Of a DNA stretch of 64,000 nt, positions 54,158 through 63,377 are shown one piece after another. A model generated the notes under the pieces. It was not told the DNA's origin. It did not search any database and saw only the letters and a list, made by a program, of their open reading frames with translations. Position 1 is the first letter of the stretch. Each line of letters starts with the position of its first letter. The stretch is taken from assembly GCF_003590795.1 (NCBI RefSeq), contig NZ_QYUL01000001.1:1133001-1197000 (forward strand), in the 5' to 3' direction. The position numbers and the translations under genes are program-made. The stretch comes from Azospirillum cavernae. GTDB lineage: Bacteria; Pseudomonadota; Alphaproteobacteria; Azospirillales; Azospirillaceae.

Positions 54158-54388
54158 GTCCAGCGCGGCATTTTGCGGTGCCGCTGGCGTGGGGATGCTT
54201 CTAACGATCCACTTCCCCCTTGTCAACGCCTAGAGCGCAAAAAACTTACAAGGCCGCATCAGAGAAAAAAGAGCGCTAAATCTGTATAAAATTTTAGGTA
54301 CTTTTTAATGGTTTCGCCGTAGGATCACTCCATGAGCATCACACCATCCGGGTGACGTCCTCACCCGCCCCCTGCGGAGGAAGCCATC

Positions 54389-54625
54389 ATGTCCCTGTCA
54401 CGCCGTTGCGCGGAAACGCTGATCGATCTGGTCGAAATCAAGCTGAGCTGCCTGGAGATCACCGACCGCGAGGACATGCGGGAAAAAGAGCTGTTGATGC
54501 GCTGCGTGCAGGAATTGGCGGCGGAATTGCGCGGTGAGAATGGCAGCATGGCCGAATTCGCCACGCCCAAGCGCCGGGGCCGTCGCCCCAAGCATCTGCA
54601 ATTGCACGAATTGCACGTGGCCTGA
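54389..54625 (+). CDS. Small conserved-looking hypothetical protein
   Basis: A 78-residue frame behind a strong GGAGG at 54375-54379. It begins MSLSRRCAETLIDLVEIKLS and is mainly helical and charged (EITDREDMREKELLMRCVQE). It ends in a basic patch KRRGRRPKHLQLHELHVA resembling an AT-hook-like or nuclear-type basic tail (GRRPK). I recall similar LIDLVEIKLS-type small proteins in alphaproteobacteria but know no function. It lies 40 bases from the end of a convergent sensor kinase gene and 230 bases from tRNA-Ser. Confidence 0.7.
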   Translation: MSLSRRCAETLIDLVEIKLSCLEITDREDMREKELLMRCVQELAAELRGENGSMAEFATPKRRGRRPKHLQLHELHVA

Positions 54626-54666
54626 CCCGCCAATCATCCATCCCAGGGCCATCCACCGCAGGGGCT

Positions 54667-56400
54667 TTACGACGACGCCGTTTCGGTTTCGACAACCGGA
54701 GCGGCAGCGGGGGCCACGCACGGGAGTTTCAGCGTAAAGCGCGTGCCCTGACCCGGCCAGGATTGCACCGAAACGGCGCCCCCCAACGGGCCAGTCACCG
54801 TGTTGAACACGATGTGCAAGCCAAGCCCGGAACCGCCCTGCCCGCGCTTGGTGGTGAAAAACGGCTCAAACACCTTGGGCAGATGCTCCGGCGCGATTCC
54901 CGCCCCGTCATCCATGAAATCGATTCGCACGCGATCCGCCCCTTCGGGCTGCGCGGTGATTCGGATCACGCCCACCGCGCCGTCGCCATAGGCGTGAACA
55001 AGCGCGTTGATGACCAGATTGGTCAGAACCTGCCCAAACGCGCCCGGATAGCTGTCCAGCATCAACCCTTCGGCGCAATCGACGTACACCGTCAGCCGCG
55101 TCCGCTTCAGACGCGGGCGCAGGGAAAACAGCACCTCCGCGATGTAGCCCCCAAGCTCAAACACCCGTCGGTCGCCCGAAGACTGATCGACCGCCACCTG
55201 TTTGAAGCTCTGCACCAGCGACGCCGCGCGGTCGATGTTGGCCATCAACAGACGCGCGCTTTCCGCCAACTCGCTGAGAAACTCGACAAAATCGGATTTG
55301 CGCAATTGGCCGTCGGCGAAACGCGCGCGCAGCCGGTCAGCCTGTTCGCCAATGTGGCTGGCGGCGGTCAGGCCGATGCCGATGGGGGTGTTGATCTCAT
55401 GCGCGACTCCGGCGACCAACTGCCCCAGCGACGCCATGGTTTCGGCCTGGATCAGGCTTTCCTGCGCCTCGCGCAGTTCGGCCAACGCCTGTTCGGCTTC
55501 TTCCCGCGCGCGAATCAGCTCGGATTCGGCGGCTTTGCGGTCGGTGATGTCGTAAAGCCACGTCAACAGCGCGGATTCACCGTCAAAATCAATCATGCTC
55601 CAGGATGACAGCGCCCAGACGATGGAGCCGTCCGGCTTGCGGAAGCGGATTTCGGCGTCGCGAAAGGCGCCCTCCCGGTCGTACCGCGCGATCAAGGCCA
55701 GACGATCCGCCGGATCGGCGTAGAGGTCCGGCACCCAGGTCTTCATCAGGTCGGTGCGCGGGCGGCCCATCAGGCGGACGGACTGGGCGTTGCAGAACAG
55801 CCAGCGGCCATCGCGGGTCGTGACGTTCAACGCGATGGGCGCGGTCTCCATAATCTTGAGCAAACGCTCTTCGCTGGCGCGCAGGCGTTCTTCCTGGCGG
55901 CGGGCCTCGGTGATGTCGGTCATGATTCCGGCGTAGCGGACCGGACGCCCATCGGCGTCATGCATCGCCCGTCCCTTGGCCGAGATCCACAGCCAGCCGC
56001 CATTCTCATGGCGCATCCGGTATTCATAGACGTAGCTGGTGGTTTCCCCGGACAGATGCGAGGCGATGTGGGCCAGCACCCGCTCCCGATCCTCCGGGTG
56101 CAGCCGAACCTCCCAGAAATCCGGCGGCATTTCCGGAATGTCCTGGTAGCCCAGCATGCGGGGGAAGGTGTCGGACCACCAGCAGGCGCCCGCGACCAAA
56201 TCAGCGTCCCAGACCGCCGCCCCGGTGGCGTCCAGCGCCATTTCCAGCCGTTCGCCAACGTCGTGATGCACGGCGGCGGCCTGCCGCTCCACCACGTCGC
56301 TGTCGGGGCACCGCCGCCCCACGCGCAGACCCACCAGCGCGCCCGCCAAACCGGCGACCAGCAAGACCAACAGCGCGACAATCACCAGTTCGACCGACAT
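54667..56400 (-). CDS. Membrane-anchored PAS sensor histidine kinase (orphan)
   Basis: A 577-residue kinase from the ATG at 56400. It has one N-terminal membrane helix (about 3-25, VELVIVALLVLLVAGLAGAL) and two PAS/PAC modules: about 55-180 with WWSDTFPRMLGYQDIPEMPP and about 185-305 with MIDFDGESALLTWLYDITDR. A coiled coil follows, then the core: MASLGQLVAGVAHEINTPIG (His about 334), LVINALVHAYGDGA, DDGAGIAPEHLPKVFEPFFT and GGSGLGLHIVFNTV. This is the NtrB/ArcB-like HAHE-type kinase with no receiver. No partner regulator is nearby; it is convergent with the small protein gene at 54389. Confidence 0.93.
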   Translation of the reverse strand: MSVELVIVALLVLLVAGLAGALVGLRVGRRCPDSDVVERQAAAVHHDVGERLEMALDATGAAVWDADLVAGACWWSDTFPRMLGYQDIPEMPPDFWEVRLHPEDRERVLAHIASHLSGETTSYVYEYRMRHENGGWLWISAKGRAMHDADGRPVRYAGIMTDITEARRQEERLRASEERLLKIMETAPIALNVTTRDGRWLFCNAQSVRLMGRPRTDLMKTWVPDLYADPADRLALIARYDREGAFRDAEIRFRKPDGSIVWALSSWSMIDFDGESALLTWLYDITDRKAAESELIRAREEAEQALAELREAQESLIQAETMASLGQLVAGVAHEINTPIGIGLTAASHIGEQADRLRARFADGQLRKSDFVEFLSELAESARLLMANIDRAASLVQSFKQVAVDQSSGDRRVFELGGYIAEVLFSLRPRLKRTRLTVYVDCAEGLMLDSYPGAFGQVLTNLVINALVHAYGDGAVGVIRITAQPEGADRVRIDFMDDGAGIAPEHLPKVFEPFFTTKRGQGGSGLGLHIVFNTVTGPLGGAVSVQSWPGQGTRFTLKLPCVAPAAAPVVETETASS

Positions 56401-56481
56401 GGCCCCTCCACAACACAGAGTGTGGCCGCAGTTTCCCTGAAATTCCAAGCGCGCCGTCGCCTCAAACGGGCGAAATTGGCA

Positions 56482-56514
56482 AGAAAAAAGCCTCTCTCGC
56501 GAAGAGAGAGGCTT
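56482..56514 (-). terminator. Terminator of gatB
   Basis: AAAGCCTCTCTC (56486-56497) pairs perfectly with GAGAGAGGCTTT (56503-56514) around GCGAA. The minus strand ends in TTTTTTCT, 40 bases after the gatB stop. Confidence 0.92.
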
Positions 56515-56553
56515 TCGTTCGTCTCAGCCGTCGATCATTGCTCGACCGATGGT

Positions 56554-58005
56554 TCAGCCTTTCAACTTGGCGGTCAGAATCTCATTGACCAGAGCCGGAT
56601 TGGCCTTGCCTTGGGTCGCCTTCATCACCTGCCCGACGAAGAAGCCGAACAGCTTGTCCTTGCCGCTGCGGAACTCCGTCACCTTGTCGCCGTTGGCGGC
56701 GATGACGGCGTCGATGGCCGACTCAATGGCGCCGGTGTCGGTGACTTGGCGCAGCCCCTTCTTCTCGACGATGTCGGCGGCCTTTTCGCCGGTCTCGAAC
56801 ATCGCCTCGAACACTTCCTTGGCGATGCGGCCCGAGATGGTGTTGTCGGCGATCAGGTCGATCAAGCCGCCGAGATTTTCGGCGCTGACCGGGCTGTCCT
56901 CGATCTCCTTGCCCGCCTTGTTCAGATAGCCGAACAGCTCGCCCGTCACCCAGTTGGAGGCCAGCTTGGGATCGCGGCCCTTGGCGACCGTCTCGAAATA
57001 ATTGGCCTTGGCCCGTTCCGACACCAGAACGCCCGCGTCATAGACCGACAGCTTGTAGTCGTCGATGAAGCGCGCCTTCTTGTCGTCGGGCAGTTCCGGC
57101 AGGGTCTGCTTGATCGCTTCGACCCAATCGGCGTCCAGTTCCAACGGCAACAGGTCGGGATCGGGGAAATAACGGTAGTCGTGCGCCTCTTCCTTCGACC
57201 GCATGGAGCGGGTGACGAATTTCGTCGTGTCCCACAGGCGGGTTTCCTGCTTGATCGTGCCGCCCTCCTCGATCACCTCGATCTGGCGGCGCGCCTCATA
57301 CTCGATGGCGGCCATGACGAAGCGGATGGAGTTGACGTTCTTGATCTCGCAACGGGTGCCGAACGGGTCGCCCGGCTTGCGCACCGACACGTTGACGTCG
57401 CAGCGCATGGAGCCTTCCTCCATGTTGCCGTCGCAGGTCTCCAGATAGCGCAGGATGGAGCGCAGCTTGCGCAGGTAGGCGCCCGCCTCTTCCGAGGTCC
57501 GCATGTCGGGTTCCGACACGATTTCCATCAGCGCCACGCCCGACCGATTGAGGTCGATGTAGGTCTTGGCCGGGTGCTGGTCGTGCAGCGACTTGCCCGC
57601 GTCCTGCTCCAGATGCAGGCGCGTGATGCCGACCGTGCGGCTGGAGCCGTCCGGCAGATCGAGCACGATTTCGCCGACGCCGACGATCGGCTGGAGGAAC
57701 TGGCTGATCTGATAGCCCTGCGGCAGATCGGCGTAAAAATAGTTTTTCCGGTCGAACACCGAATGCAGGTTGATCTGCGCCTTCAGCCCCAACCCGGTGC
57801 GGACGGCCTGTTCGACGCAGCGTTCGTTGATGACCGGCAGCATGCCGGGGAACGCGGCGTCAACGAAGCTGACTTGGCTGTTCGGGGCCGAACCAAAATC
57901 GGTGGCCGAACCGGAAAACAGCTTCGCGTTTGAAATCACTTGGGCATGAACCTCAAGCCCGATCACGATTTCCCATTCGCCCGTTTCGCCCTGGATGTAC
58001 GACAT
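56554..58005 (-). CDS. gatB: Aspartyl/glutamyl-tRNA(Asn/Gln) amidotransferase subunit B
   Basis: Phosphorylates the mischarged Glu-tRNA(Gln) or Asp-tRNA(Asn) and, with GatA and GatC, converts it to the amide form. The 483-residue product starts [20 protein letters not shown]. It has [17 protein letters not shown], the kinase-site segment [20 protein letters not shown], and [20 protein letters not shown]. The tRNA-recognising YqeY-like tail ends [19 protein letters not shown]. Active-site groups look intact. In many alphaproteobacteria gatC-gatA lie just upstream; here the upstream neighbour is a diaminopropionate ammonia-lyase, so gatCA must be elsewhere. Confidence 0.98.
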   Translation of the reverse strand: MSYIQGETGEWEIVIGLEVHAQVISNAKLFSGSATDFGSAPNSQVSFVDAAFPGMLPVINERCVEQAVRTGLGLKAQINLHSVFDRKNYFYADLPQGYQISQFLQPIVGVGEIVLDLPDGSSRTVGITRLHLEQDAGKSLHDQHPAKTYIDLNRSGVALMEIVSEPDMRTSEEAGAYLRKLRSILRYLETCDGNMEEGSMRCDVNVSVRKPGDPFGTRCEIKNVNSIRFVMAAIEYEARRQIEVIEEGGTIKQETRLWDTTKFVTRSMRSKEEAHDYRYFPDPDLLPLELDADWVEAIKQTLPELPDDKKARFIDDYKLSVYDAGVLVSERAKANYFETVAKGRDPKLASNWVTGELFGYLNKAGKEIEDSPVSAENLGGLIDLIADNTISGRIAKEVFEAMFETGEKAADIVEKKGLRQVTDTGAIESAIDAVIAANGDKVTEFRSGKDKLFGFFVGQVMKATQGKANPALVNEILTAKLKG

Positions 58006-58127
58006 CGTTCCGCTCTTCGACGTTCACGCGACAGACCCGCCGGACGGCCCGGCAGATCCTTGGAATCCCGCTTTCTTCTAACGCCCTTTGGCCGGGCGCG
58101 CACGCTTTATCGCGCGAGCGGGGCGCG

Positions 58128-59357
58128 TCAACCGGCCAAAACGGCCTCGGGCGAGCGCCCGACCAGCTCGGCGTAGACCAGCGGATCCGTCGCCCCTTCG
58201 GTGCCGAACACCAACACGCGCGCGTCGGGGGCCAGGCCCAGCGCCTGCCGGGTGTCCTCATGCGCCGCCGCGCAGAGCAGACCGGCCAGCCCGGCGACCC
58301 CGGATTCGCCCGCCACGATGGGCCGTCCGCCCTGCCCGCCTTCGGCCAGCTTGCGCATGGTGCGGATCGCCCCCTCGTCGGGGATGGTCAGGAAATCATC
58401 GGCCCCGCGTTCCAGAATCGCCCAGGCGAGCAAGGAGACCTCGCCGCAGGCCAGACCGGCCATCACGGTGTCCAGATCGCCCGCCGATTTGGTCGGGCGA
58501 CCGGCGACGGCGCTTTGATACAGGCAATCGGCCCTGTGCGGTTCGACCACCACCAGACGCGGGCGCTGGCGCCCCCAGCTTTCCCACAAATGGCCGCAGA
58601 CCACGGCGGGCAACGCGCCGACGCCGCCTTGAATGAAGACGTGGGTTGGCCGCTCGCTGGAGGGAAGCTGGGTGATCGCCTCCTCGACCATCACGCTGTA
58701 GCCCTGCATGACGTCGCGCGGGATGTCCATATAACCGCTGTAGGAGGTGTCGGAGACGATGAACCAGCCCCCCGCCGCCGCGTCCGCCGCCGCCCGGCGC
58801 ACCGCGTCGTCATACAGGCCATCGACCACCACCACCGTCGCGCCATAGGATTCGATGGCGGCCCGGCGGCCCGGCGAACAGGCGGCGGGCACATAGATCA
58901 CGCAATTGCAGCCGAAGACCTGAGCGCCCCAGGCGACGGAGCGGCCATGGTTGCCGTCGGTCGCCGTCGCCACGGTCAACGTCCGCGTCACCTTGGCGTG
59001 GCGCCCGACCACCAGATCCAGCGCCGTCACCGGCACGCCGGGCACCCGCGCCGTCACCTCGCGCGCCAGAAGGCGCAGCACGGCGTAAGCGCCGCCCAGC
59101 GCCTTGAAACTGCCCAGAGCGAAACGGGCGCTTTCGTCCTTGTACCAAATCCGGTCGATCCCAGCCTCGCGCGCCAGACCGGGCAGCGAGCGCAGGGGCG
59201 TCGGCGCGTAGCCGGGCCACGCGCCGATTTCGGCCATCGCCTCCTCAAAGGCGGCGCGGCTGACGATGGCGCGCTCCGACGGGCCGTAAACGCGGTCCTG
59301 GTCGGCGCGCGGGTTGGAGAACAGACGCGGGATGCAGGACGAGTCGGCTTCGGGCAT
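58128..59357 (-). CDS. dpaL: Diaminopropionate ammonia-lyase
   Basis: PLP fold-type II enzyme that converts 2,3-diaminopropionate to pyruvate and ammonia. The ATG at 59357 (MPEADSSCIPRLFSNPRADQ) follows AGGAG and gives 409 residues, the family length. The PLP lysine is in IWYKDESARFALGSFKALGG (about 80-99). The family motifs TVATATDGNHGRSVAWGAQV, YSGYMDIPRDVMQGYSVMVE and VFIQGGVGALPAVVCGH match YgeX/DapAL, and the phosphate/PLP end is RVLVFGTEGATDP. It may serve in degrading diaminopropionate or D-serine. It stands alone between fliN and gatB. Confidence 0.94.
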   Translation of the reverse strand: MPEADSSCIPRLFSNPRADQDRVYGPSERAIVSRAAFEEAMAEIGAWPGYAPTPLRSLPGLAREAGIDRIWYKDESARFALGSFKALGGAYAVLRLLAREVTARVPGVPVTALDLVVGRHAKVTRTLTVATATDGNHGRSVAWGAQVFGCNCVIYVPAACSPGRRAAIESYGATVVVVDGLYDDAVRRAAADAAAGGWFIVSDTSYSGYMDIPRDVMQGYSVMVEEAITQLPSSERPTHVFIQGGVGALPAVVCGHLWESWGRQRPRLVVVEPHRADCLYQSAVAGRPTKSAGDLDTVMAGLACGEVSLLAWAILERGADDFLTIPDEGAIRTMRKLAEGGQGGRPIVAGESGVAGLAGLLCAAAHEDTRQALGLAPDARVLVFGTEGATDPLVYAELVGRSPEAVLAG

Positions 59358-59507
59358 CGGTGTGTTCTCCTGGTCAAAGGGACGCAGACCGATCATCACG
59401 AGACCAGAAGCCACCCCATGCCGTCAAGCCGGGTCGCTGCGGATAGCCCCATCTTTCCTGCGGATAAATCGTCGCGCGCACGCGCCGTCAGCGGCGTGAA
59501 AAGCCGC

Positions 59508-59810
59508 TCAGCGCTTCCATTCACGGCTCGACTTGATGAAGTCGGTCAGGGTCACGCCGATTTTGTCGTCGATGATCGCCACCTCGCCACGGGCGACCAG
59601 AACGCCTTCGACGTAGATGTCGGTCGGATCCTTCAACTCGCGGTCCAGTTCCACCACGGCGCCGCGACCAAGCTTCAACAGATCGCGGACGCGCAGCATG
59701 GCCGTGCCGATGACCACCTTGATCTCCACCGGCGCGTCGCCGATGGCGAAGGTCGAGGGGTCCCCCTCGCTGGGATCCGGCGCGCCGAGCAGATCGTCGA
59801 TGTTGGCCAT
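59508..59810 (-). CDS. fliN: Flagellar motor switch protein FliN (isolated gene)
   Basis: C-ring component that interacts with FliM and FliG for torque and export. The ATG at 59810 behind AAGGAG gives 100 residues. The short N-terminus (MANIDDLLGAPDPSEG) precedes one SpoA/SMF domain: VEIKVVIGTAMLRVRDLLKL, GRGAVVELDRELKDPTDIYV, EGVLVARGEVAIIDDKIGVT. No other flagellar gene is in the window, so it stands apart from the usual fliM-fliN operon. Regulation was not evident. Confidence 0.93.
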   Translation of the reverse strand: MANIDDLLGAPDPSEGDPSTFAIGDAPVEIKVVIGTAMLRVRDLLKLGRGAVVELDRELKDPTDIYVEGVLVARGEVAIIDDKIGVTLTDFIKSSREWKR

Positions 59811-60082
59811 GGGTGCTCCTTCGCCGCGCAAAATCAGGCGCGCGGCTGGCGTGAACGCCGGATGAAACGACAGGTTTGAATCTACACCCGTTGCCTGCGG
59901 CGGAGCAACGCGTTCCCCAGCCCGACGCGCCGATGATCTTGCGGCGGTCGAACGCTTCGCCCACACTGTCGCCCCCGGCATGACGGACGGACGGCCCCAC
60001 CCGCCTGGCGCCAGCGCCATTCTCTTTCTGTTTCGTTTTCGGAACGATTGCGACGCCGCAAACGAAAATCAGGTTCACGCCA

Positions 60083-60925
60083 ATGACCAGCACCCCCACC
60101 AGCCCGCTTGTCACCCCCGCATGGCTGAGCGAACGGCTTGACCACCCCAACCTCGTCATCCTGGACGTGCGAACCCCGCCCAGCGGCGGCTTCGTTCCGG
60201 GAGCGGTTCATTCCGATTACGCAACAAGTGGCTGGCGCGCCACCATCGGCGCCGCCCCCGGCCTGCTGCCGGAACCGGCGGTTCTGGAACGGCTGATCGG
60301 CGGCTTGGGCGTCGGCGCCGACGATCACGTCGTGCTGGTCGCCGCCGGGGCCACCGCCGCCGACATGGGCAACGCCACGCGGGTCTATTGGACCTTCAAG
60401 AGTTTGGGGCATGACGCCGTGTCGGTGCTCGACGGCGGGTTCGCCGCGTGGGTCGCCGAGGGTCGTCCGGTGACGCCCGCCGCCGCCGTCCGCCCGCCCG
60501 TCGCCTTCACAGCCTCGCCGCGCGCCGACCTGCGCGCCACGCTGGCCGAGGTGGAGGCCGCCGTCGCCGCCGGGACCACGCCGCTGCACGACGCCCGGTC
60601 CGCCGAACACTTCGCCGGACAGGGCAAAAGCCCGCAGGCCCGCGCCGCCGGAACCCTGCCCGGCGCGCTCCACATCGACAACGGGGCGTTCTACTCCGGT
60701 ACGCCCAAGCGCTTCGTCGGCGCCGACGCGGTGAAGGCGCTGGCCGACAAGGCTGGATTGCCTCTCGATCCCGCGCCGATCACCTTCTGCAACACCGGCC
60801 ATCTGGCCAGCGTGTCCTGGTTCGCGTTGAGCGAGATCGCTGGCGTGCCGGGGGTGCGGCTCTATGACGGCTCCATGTCCGAATGGACCGCCGACCCGGC
60901 CCGCCCGCTCAAGAACGCGGGCTGA
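60083..60925 (+). CDS. Thiosulfate/3-mercaptopyruvate sulfurtransferase
   Basis: A 280-residue tandem rhodanese. The N-terminal inactive repeat (about 8-135) has VTPAWLSERLDHPNLVILDV and VSVLDGGFAAWVAEGRPVTP. The C-terminal catalytic repeat (about 150-275) has LHDARSAEHFAGQ, GTLPGALHIDN and the active-site loop in PITFCNTGHLASVSWFALSE (Cys about 236, CNTGHLA). It transfers sulfane sulfur from thiosulfate or mercaptopyruvate to cyanide or thiols; the loop CNTGH is of the SseA-variant kind and the substrate is uncertain. No signal peptide is seen. It is convergent with murJ, ending 3 bases away. Confidence 0.9.
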   Translation: MTSTPTSPLVTPAWLSERLDHPNLVILDVRTPPSGGFVPGAVHSDYATSGWRATIGAAPGLLPEPAVLERLIGGLGVGADDHVVLVAAGATAADMGNATRVYWTFKSLGHDAVSVLDGGFAAWVAEGRPVTPAAAVRPPVAFTASPRADLRATLAEVEAAVAAGTTPLHDARSAEHFAGQGKSPQARAAGTLPGALHIDNGAFYSGTPKRFVGADAVKALADKAGLPLDPAPITFCNTGHLASVSWFALSEIAGVPGVRLYDGSMSEWTADPARPLKNAG

Positions 60926-60928
60926 TCC

Positions 60929-62476
60929 TTATCCGGCGCGGCGGCGGCGCAGGCGGGACAGGTCCGACGGACGGACCAGCCCCAGCGCCGCCGCCGCCAC
61001 GCCATAGACCAGCAGCCCGACCAGACACAGCAGGATCAGCGCGGCCATCCGCTCGAACAGCCCGTTCGCGGTCAGCCAGGGCGACAGCCGTTCCTGCGCC
61101 AGCCACAGCGCGCCGCCCATCGCCCCGGCGGCCAGCGCCATGCGCGGCAGGTTGCGCCGCAGCCGGGCGTCGGCGCGGAACAGCCCGCGCCGGGTCAGCA
61201 GCCACGCCAGCAGCCCGGCGTTGACCCAGGCCGACACCGACGTCGCCACCGCCAGCCCGACCTGGGCCAGCGGCCCCATCAGCGCCAGCTTCAGCGCGAC
61301 GTTCACCGCCACCGCCGCCAGCGCCACCCGCACCGGGGTCGCCGTGTCCTGCCGGGCGTAGAAACCATTGACCAGACTGCGGATCACCACGAAGGCGGGC
61401 AGCCCCAGCGCGTAGGCCTGCAAGGTCGCCGCCGAGGCCGCCGCGTCGCTTGGCCCGAAGGCCCCGCGTTGGAACAGCACTGCGACGATGGACAGCCCGG
61501 CGACCAGAAAGGCGACGGCGGCGGGCAAGGTCAGCACCAGCGAGAATTCGACCGCGCGATTCTGGCTGTCCACCGCCCCGGCCTCGTCACCGCCCTTGAT
61601 GCGCCTAGACATTTCCGGCAGCAGAACGGTTCCCACGGCGATGCCGATCACCCCCAGCGGCAACTGATTCAGCCGGTCGGCGTAATAAAGGTAGGACACC
61701 GCCCCGGTCGGCAGGGCCGAGGCGATCAGCGTGTCGGCGAACAGGCTGATTTGCGTCAGCCCGGCCCCCAGCGCCGCCGGTCCCAGCACGGCGAGAAAAC
61801 GCTTCACGTCGGCGGTCAGGCGCGGGCGGACCAGCCGCAGCCCCATGCCGATTTTGTTCGCGTCCCAGGCCAGATAGACAAATTGGACCACCCCGGACAG
61901 CAGAACGCCCCAAGACAGCGCGTGCCCAGCGGTCGGCATCAGCGGCGTCGCCAGCACCAGCGCGGCGATCAGGCACAGATTCAGCAGGATCGGCGCCGCC
62001 GCCGCCGCGCCAAAGCGGCTCATGCTGTTCAGCACGCCGCCATAAAGCGAGACCAGGGCGATGAACAGCAGATAGGGAAAGGTGATGCTGGTGAACAGAA
62101 CGGCCAGCCGAAACTTCTCCGGCTCGTCGGAAAAGCCCGGCGCGAAGACCGTCATGAATTGCGGCATGATCGCCAGAATGCCCAGCACGAAGACCAGTTG
62201 CACCGCCAACAGCAGCGCCATCACCTCTTCGGCGAAGCGCTTGGCGGCGGCCTGCCCGTCCTCCACCAGCTTGCCCGAGAACAGCGGCACGAAGGCGGAG
62301 TTGAAGGCCCCCTCGGCGAACAGCGCGCGGAAATGGTTGGGCAGCCGGAAGGCGACGAAAAAGGCGTCGGCCACCGGCCCCGCCCCCAACAGCGCGGCGG
62401 TCAGCACGTCGCGGACAAAGCCCAAAACCCGGCTGGCCAGCGTCAGACCGCCGACGGACAGAATGTGACGAAACAC
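60929..62476 (-). CDS. murJ: Lipid II flippase MurJ
   Basis: MOP-superfamily membrane protein that flips lipid II for peptidoglycan. I choose the GTG at 62476 (V/M-FRHILSVGGLTLASRVLGF), the common MurJ start, giving 515 residues with about 14 membrane segments. An ATG 26 codons earlier is less family-like. Landmarks are LASRVLGFVRDVLTAALLGA, VAFRLPNHFRALFAEGAFNS (the NxxRxLFAEGAF motif) and FVPLFS near residues 45-65. YADRLNQLPLGVIGIAVGTV and LPEMSR follow near 270. It is divergent from the alpha/beta hydrolase gene. Confidence 0.96.
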   Translation of the reverse strand: MFRHILSVGGLTLASRVLGFVRDVLTAALLGAGPVADAFFVAFRLPNHFRALFAEGAFNSAFVPLFSGKLVEDGQAAAKRFAEEVMALLLAVQLVFVLGILAIMPQFMTVFAPGFSDEPEKFRLAVLFTSITFPYLLFIALVSLYGGVLNSMSRFGAAAAAPILLNLCLIAALVLATPLMPTAGHALSWGVLLSGVVQFVYLAWDANKIGMGLRLVRPRLTADVKRFLAVLGPAALGAGLTQISLFADTLIASALPTGAVSYLYYADRLNQLPLGVIGIAVGTVLLPEMSRRIKGGDEAGAVDSQNRAVEFSLVLTLPAAVAFLVAGLSIVAVLFQRGAFGPSDAAASAATLQAYALGLPAFVVIRSLVNGFYARQDTATPVRVALAAVAVNVALKLALMGPLAQVGLAVATSVSAWVNAGLLAWLLTRRGLFRADARLRRNLPRMALAAGAMGGALWLAQERLSPWLTANGLFERMAALILLCLVGLLVYGVAAAALGLVRPSDLSRLRRRRAG

Positions 62477-62597
62477 GATGCGGTGTGACCCTTCGCAAAA
62501 ATCCCGCGAAAAAACCTTTGCCCGACATCCTAGCGACGCGGGCGCAATCGTCATAGGATCGCGGCCCTGTCCCGTCCAGCGCCACGGAAACGAAGCG

Positions 62598-63377
62598 ATG
62601 CCGAATCCTCTGCCCTTGACCTATCTGGAAGCTGGCGAAGCCAACGGCGGCACGCCGCTGTTGGTGCTGCACGGCCTGTTCGGCTCGGCCCGAAACTGGC
62701 AGACGCTGGCCCGCCGCTTCGCCGAAACCCGCCGAGTCTACGCGCTGGATCTGCGCAACCATGGCGGCGCGCCCTGGGCCGACGGCATGAGCTACCCGCA
62801 GATGGCCGACGACGTTCTGCGCTTCCTCGATGACCGGGGATTCGCGCGGGCCAACGTGGTCGGCCATTCGATGGGCGGCAAAACGGCGATGACGCTGGCC
62901 CTGCGCCACCCCGACCGGGTCGCCCGGCTGGTGGTGGTGGACATCGCCCCGGTCGCCTACACCCACACCCACGCCCCCTACGTCGCCGCCATGAAGGCCG
63001 CCGATCTGACCACCTGCACGCGGCGCCAGGAGGTGGAGGCGCAGTTGGTCGCCGCCGTGCCGGAAGCGCCCTTGCGCTCCTTCCTGATGCAGAATCTGGT
63101 TCTGGAGAATGGCGTGTTCTCGTGGCGGGTCAATCTCGACGCCATCGGCGCGGCCATGGCTGATTTGATCGGCTTTCCCGATCTGGGCGACGCCCGCTAC
63201 GACGGCCCGGCCCTGTTCATCGGCGGCACGGCCTCCGACTACATCCGCCCGGAGAACCACGCGGCGATCCGCCAGCGCTTCCCCAAGGCGGAGATCACCA
63301 TGATGGAGGGGGCCGGGCATTGGCTGCACGCCGAACGGCCCGATGACTTCGCCGCGATGATCGAAAACTTCGCGTAA
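62598..63377 (+). CDS. Alpha/beta-hydrolase (YbfF-like esterase)
   Basis: A 259-residue cytoplasmic hydrolase from the ATG at 62598. It has the oxyanion HGLFGSARNWQTLAR segment (about 25-39), the nucleophile in NVVGHSMGGKTAMTLALRHP (Ser about 95), an acid in the DLGDARYDGPALFIGG region and the catalytic His in MMEGAGHWLHAERPDDFAAM (about 240). The pattern fits YbfF-type esterases that act on short acyl thioesters or esters; the substrate is unknown. It is divergent from murJ and upstream of eno on the same strand, 135 bases apart. Confidence 0.9.
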   Translation: MPNPLPLTYLEAGEANGGTPLLVLHGLFGSARNWQTLARRFAETRRVYALDLRNHGGAPWADGMSYPQMADDVLRFLDDRGFARANVVGHSMGGKTAMTLALRHPDRVARLVVVDIAPVAYTHTHAPYVAAMKAADLTTCTRRQEVEAQLVAAVPEAPLRSFLMQNLVLENGVFSWRVNLDAIGAAMADLIGFPDLGDARYDGPALFIGGTASDYIRPENHAAIRQRFPKAEITMMEGAGHWLHAERPDDFAAMIENFA

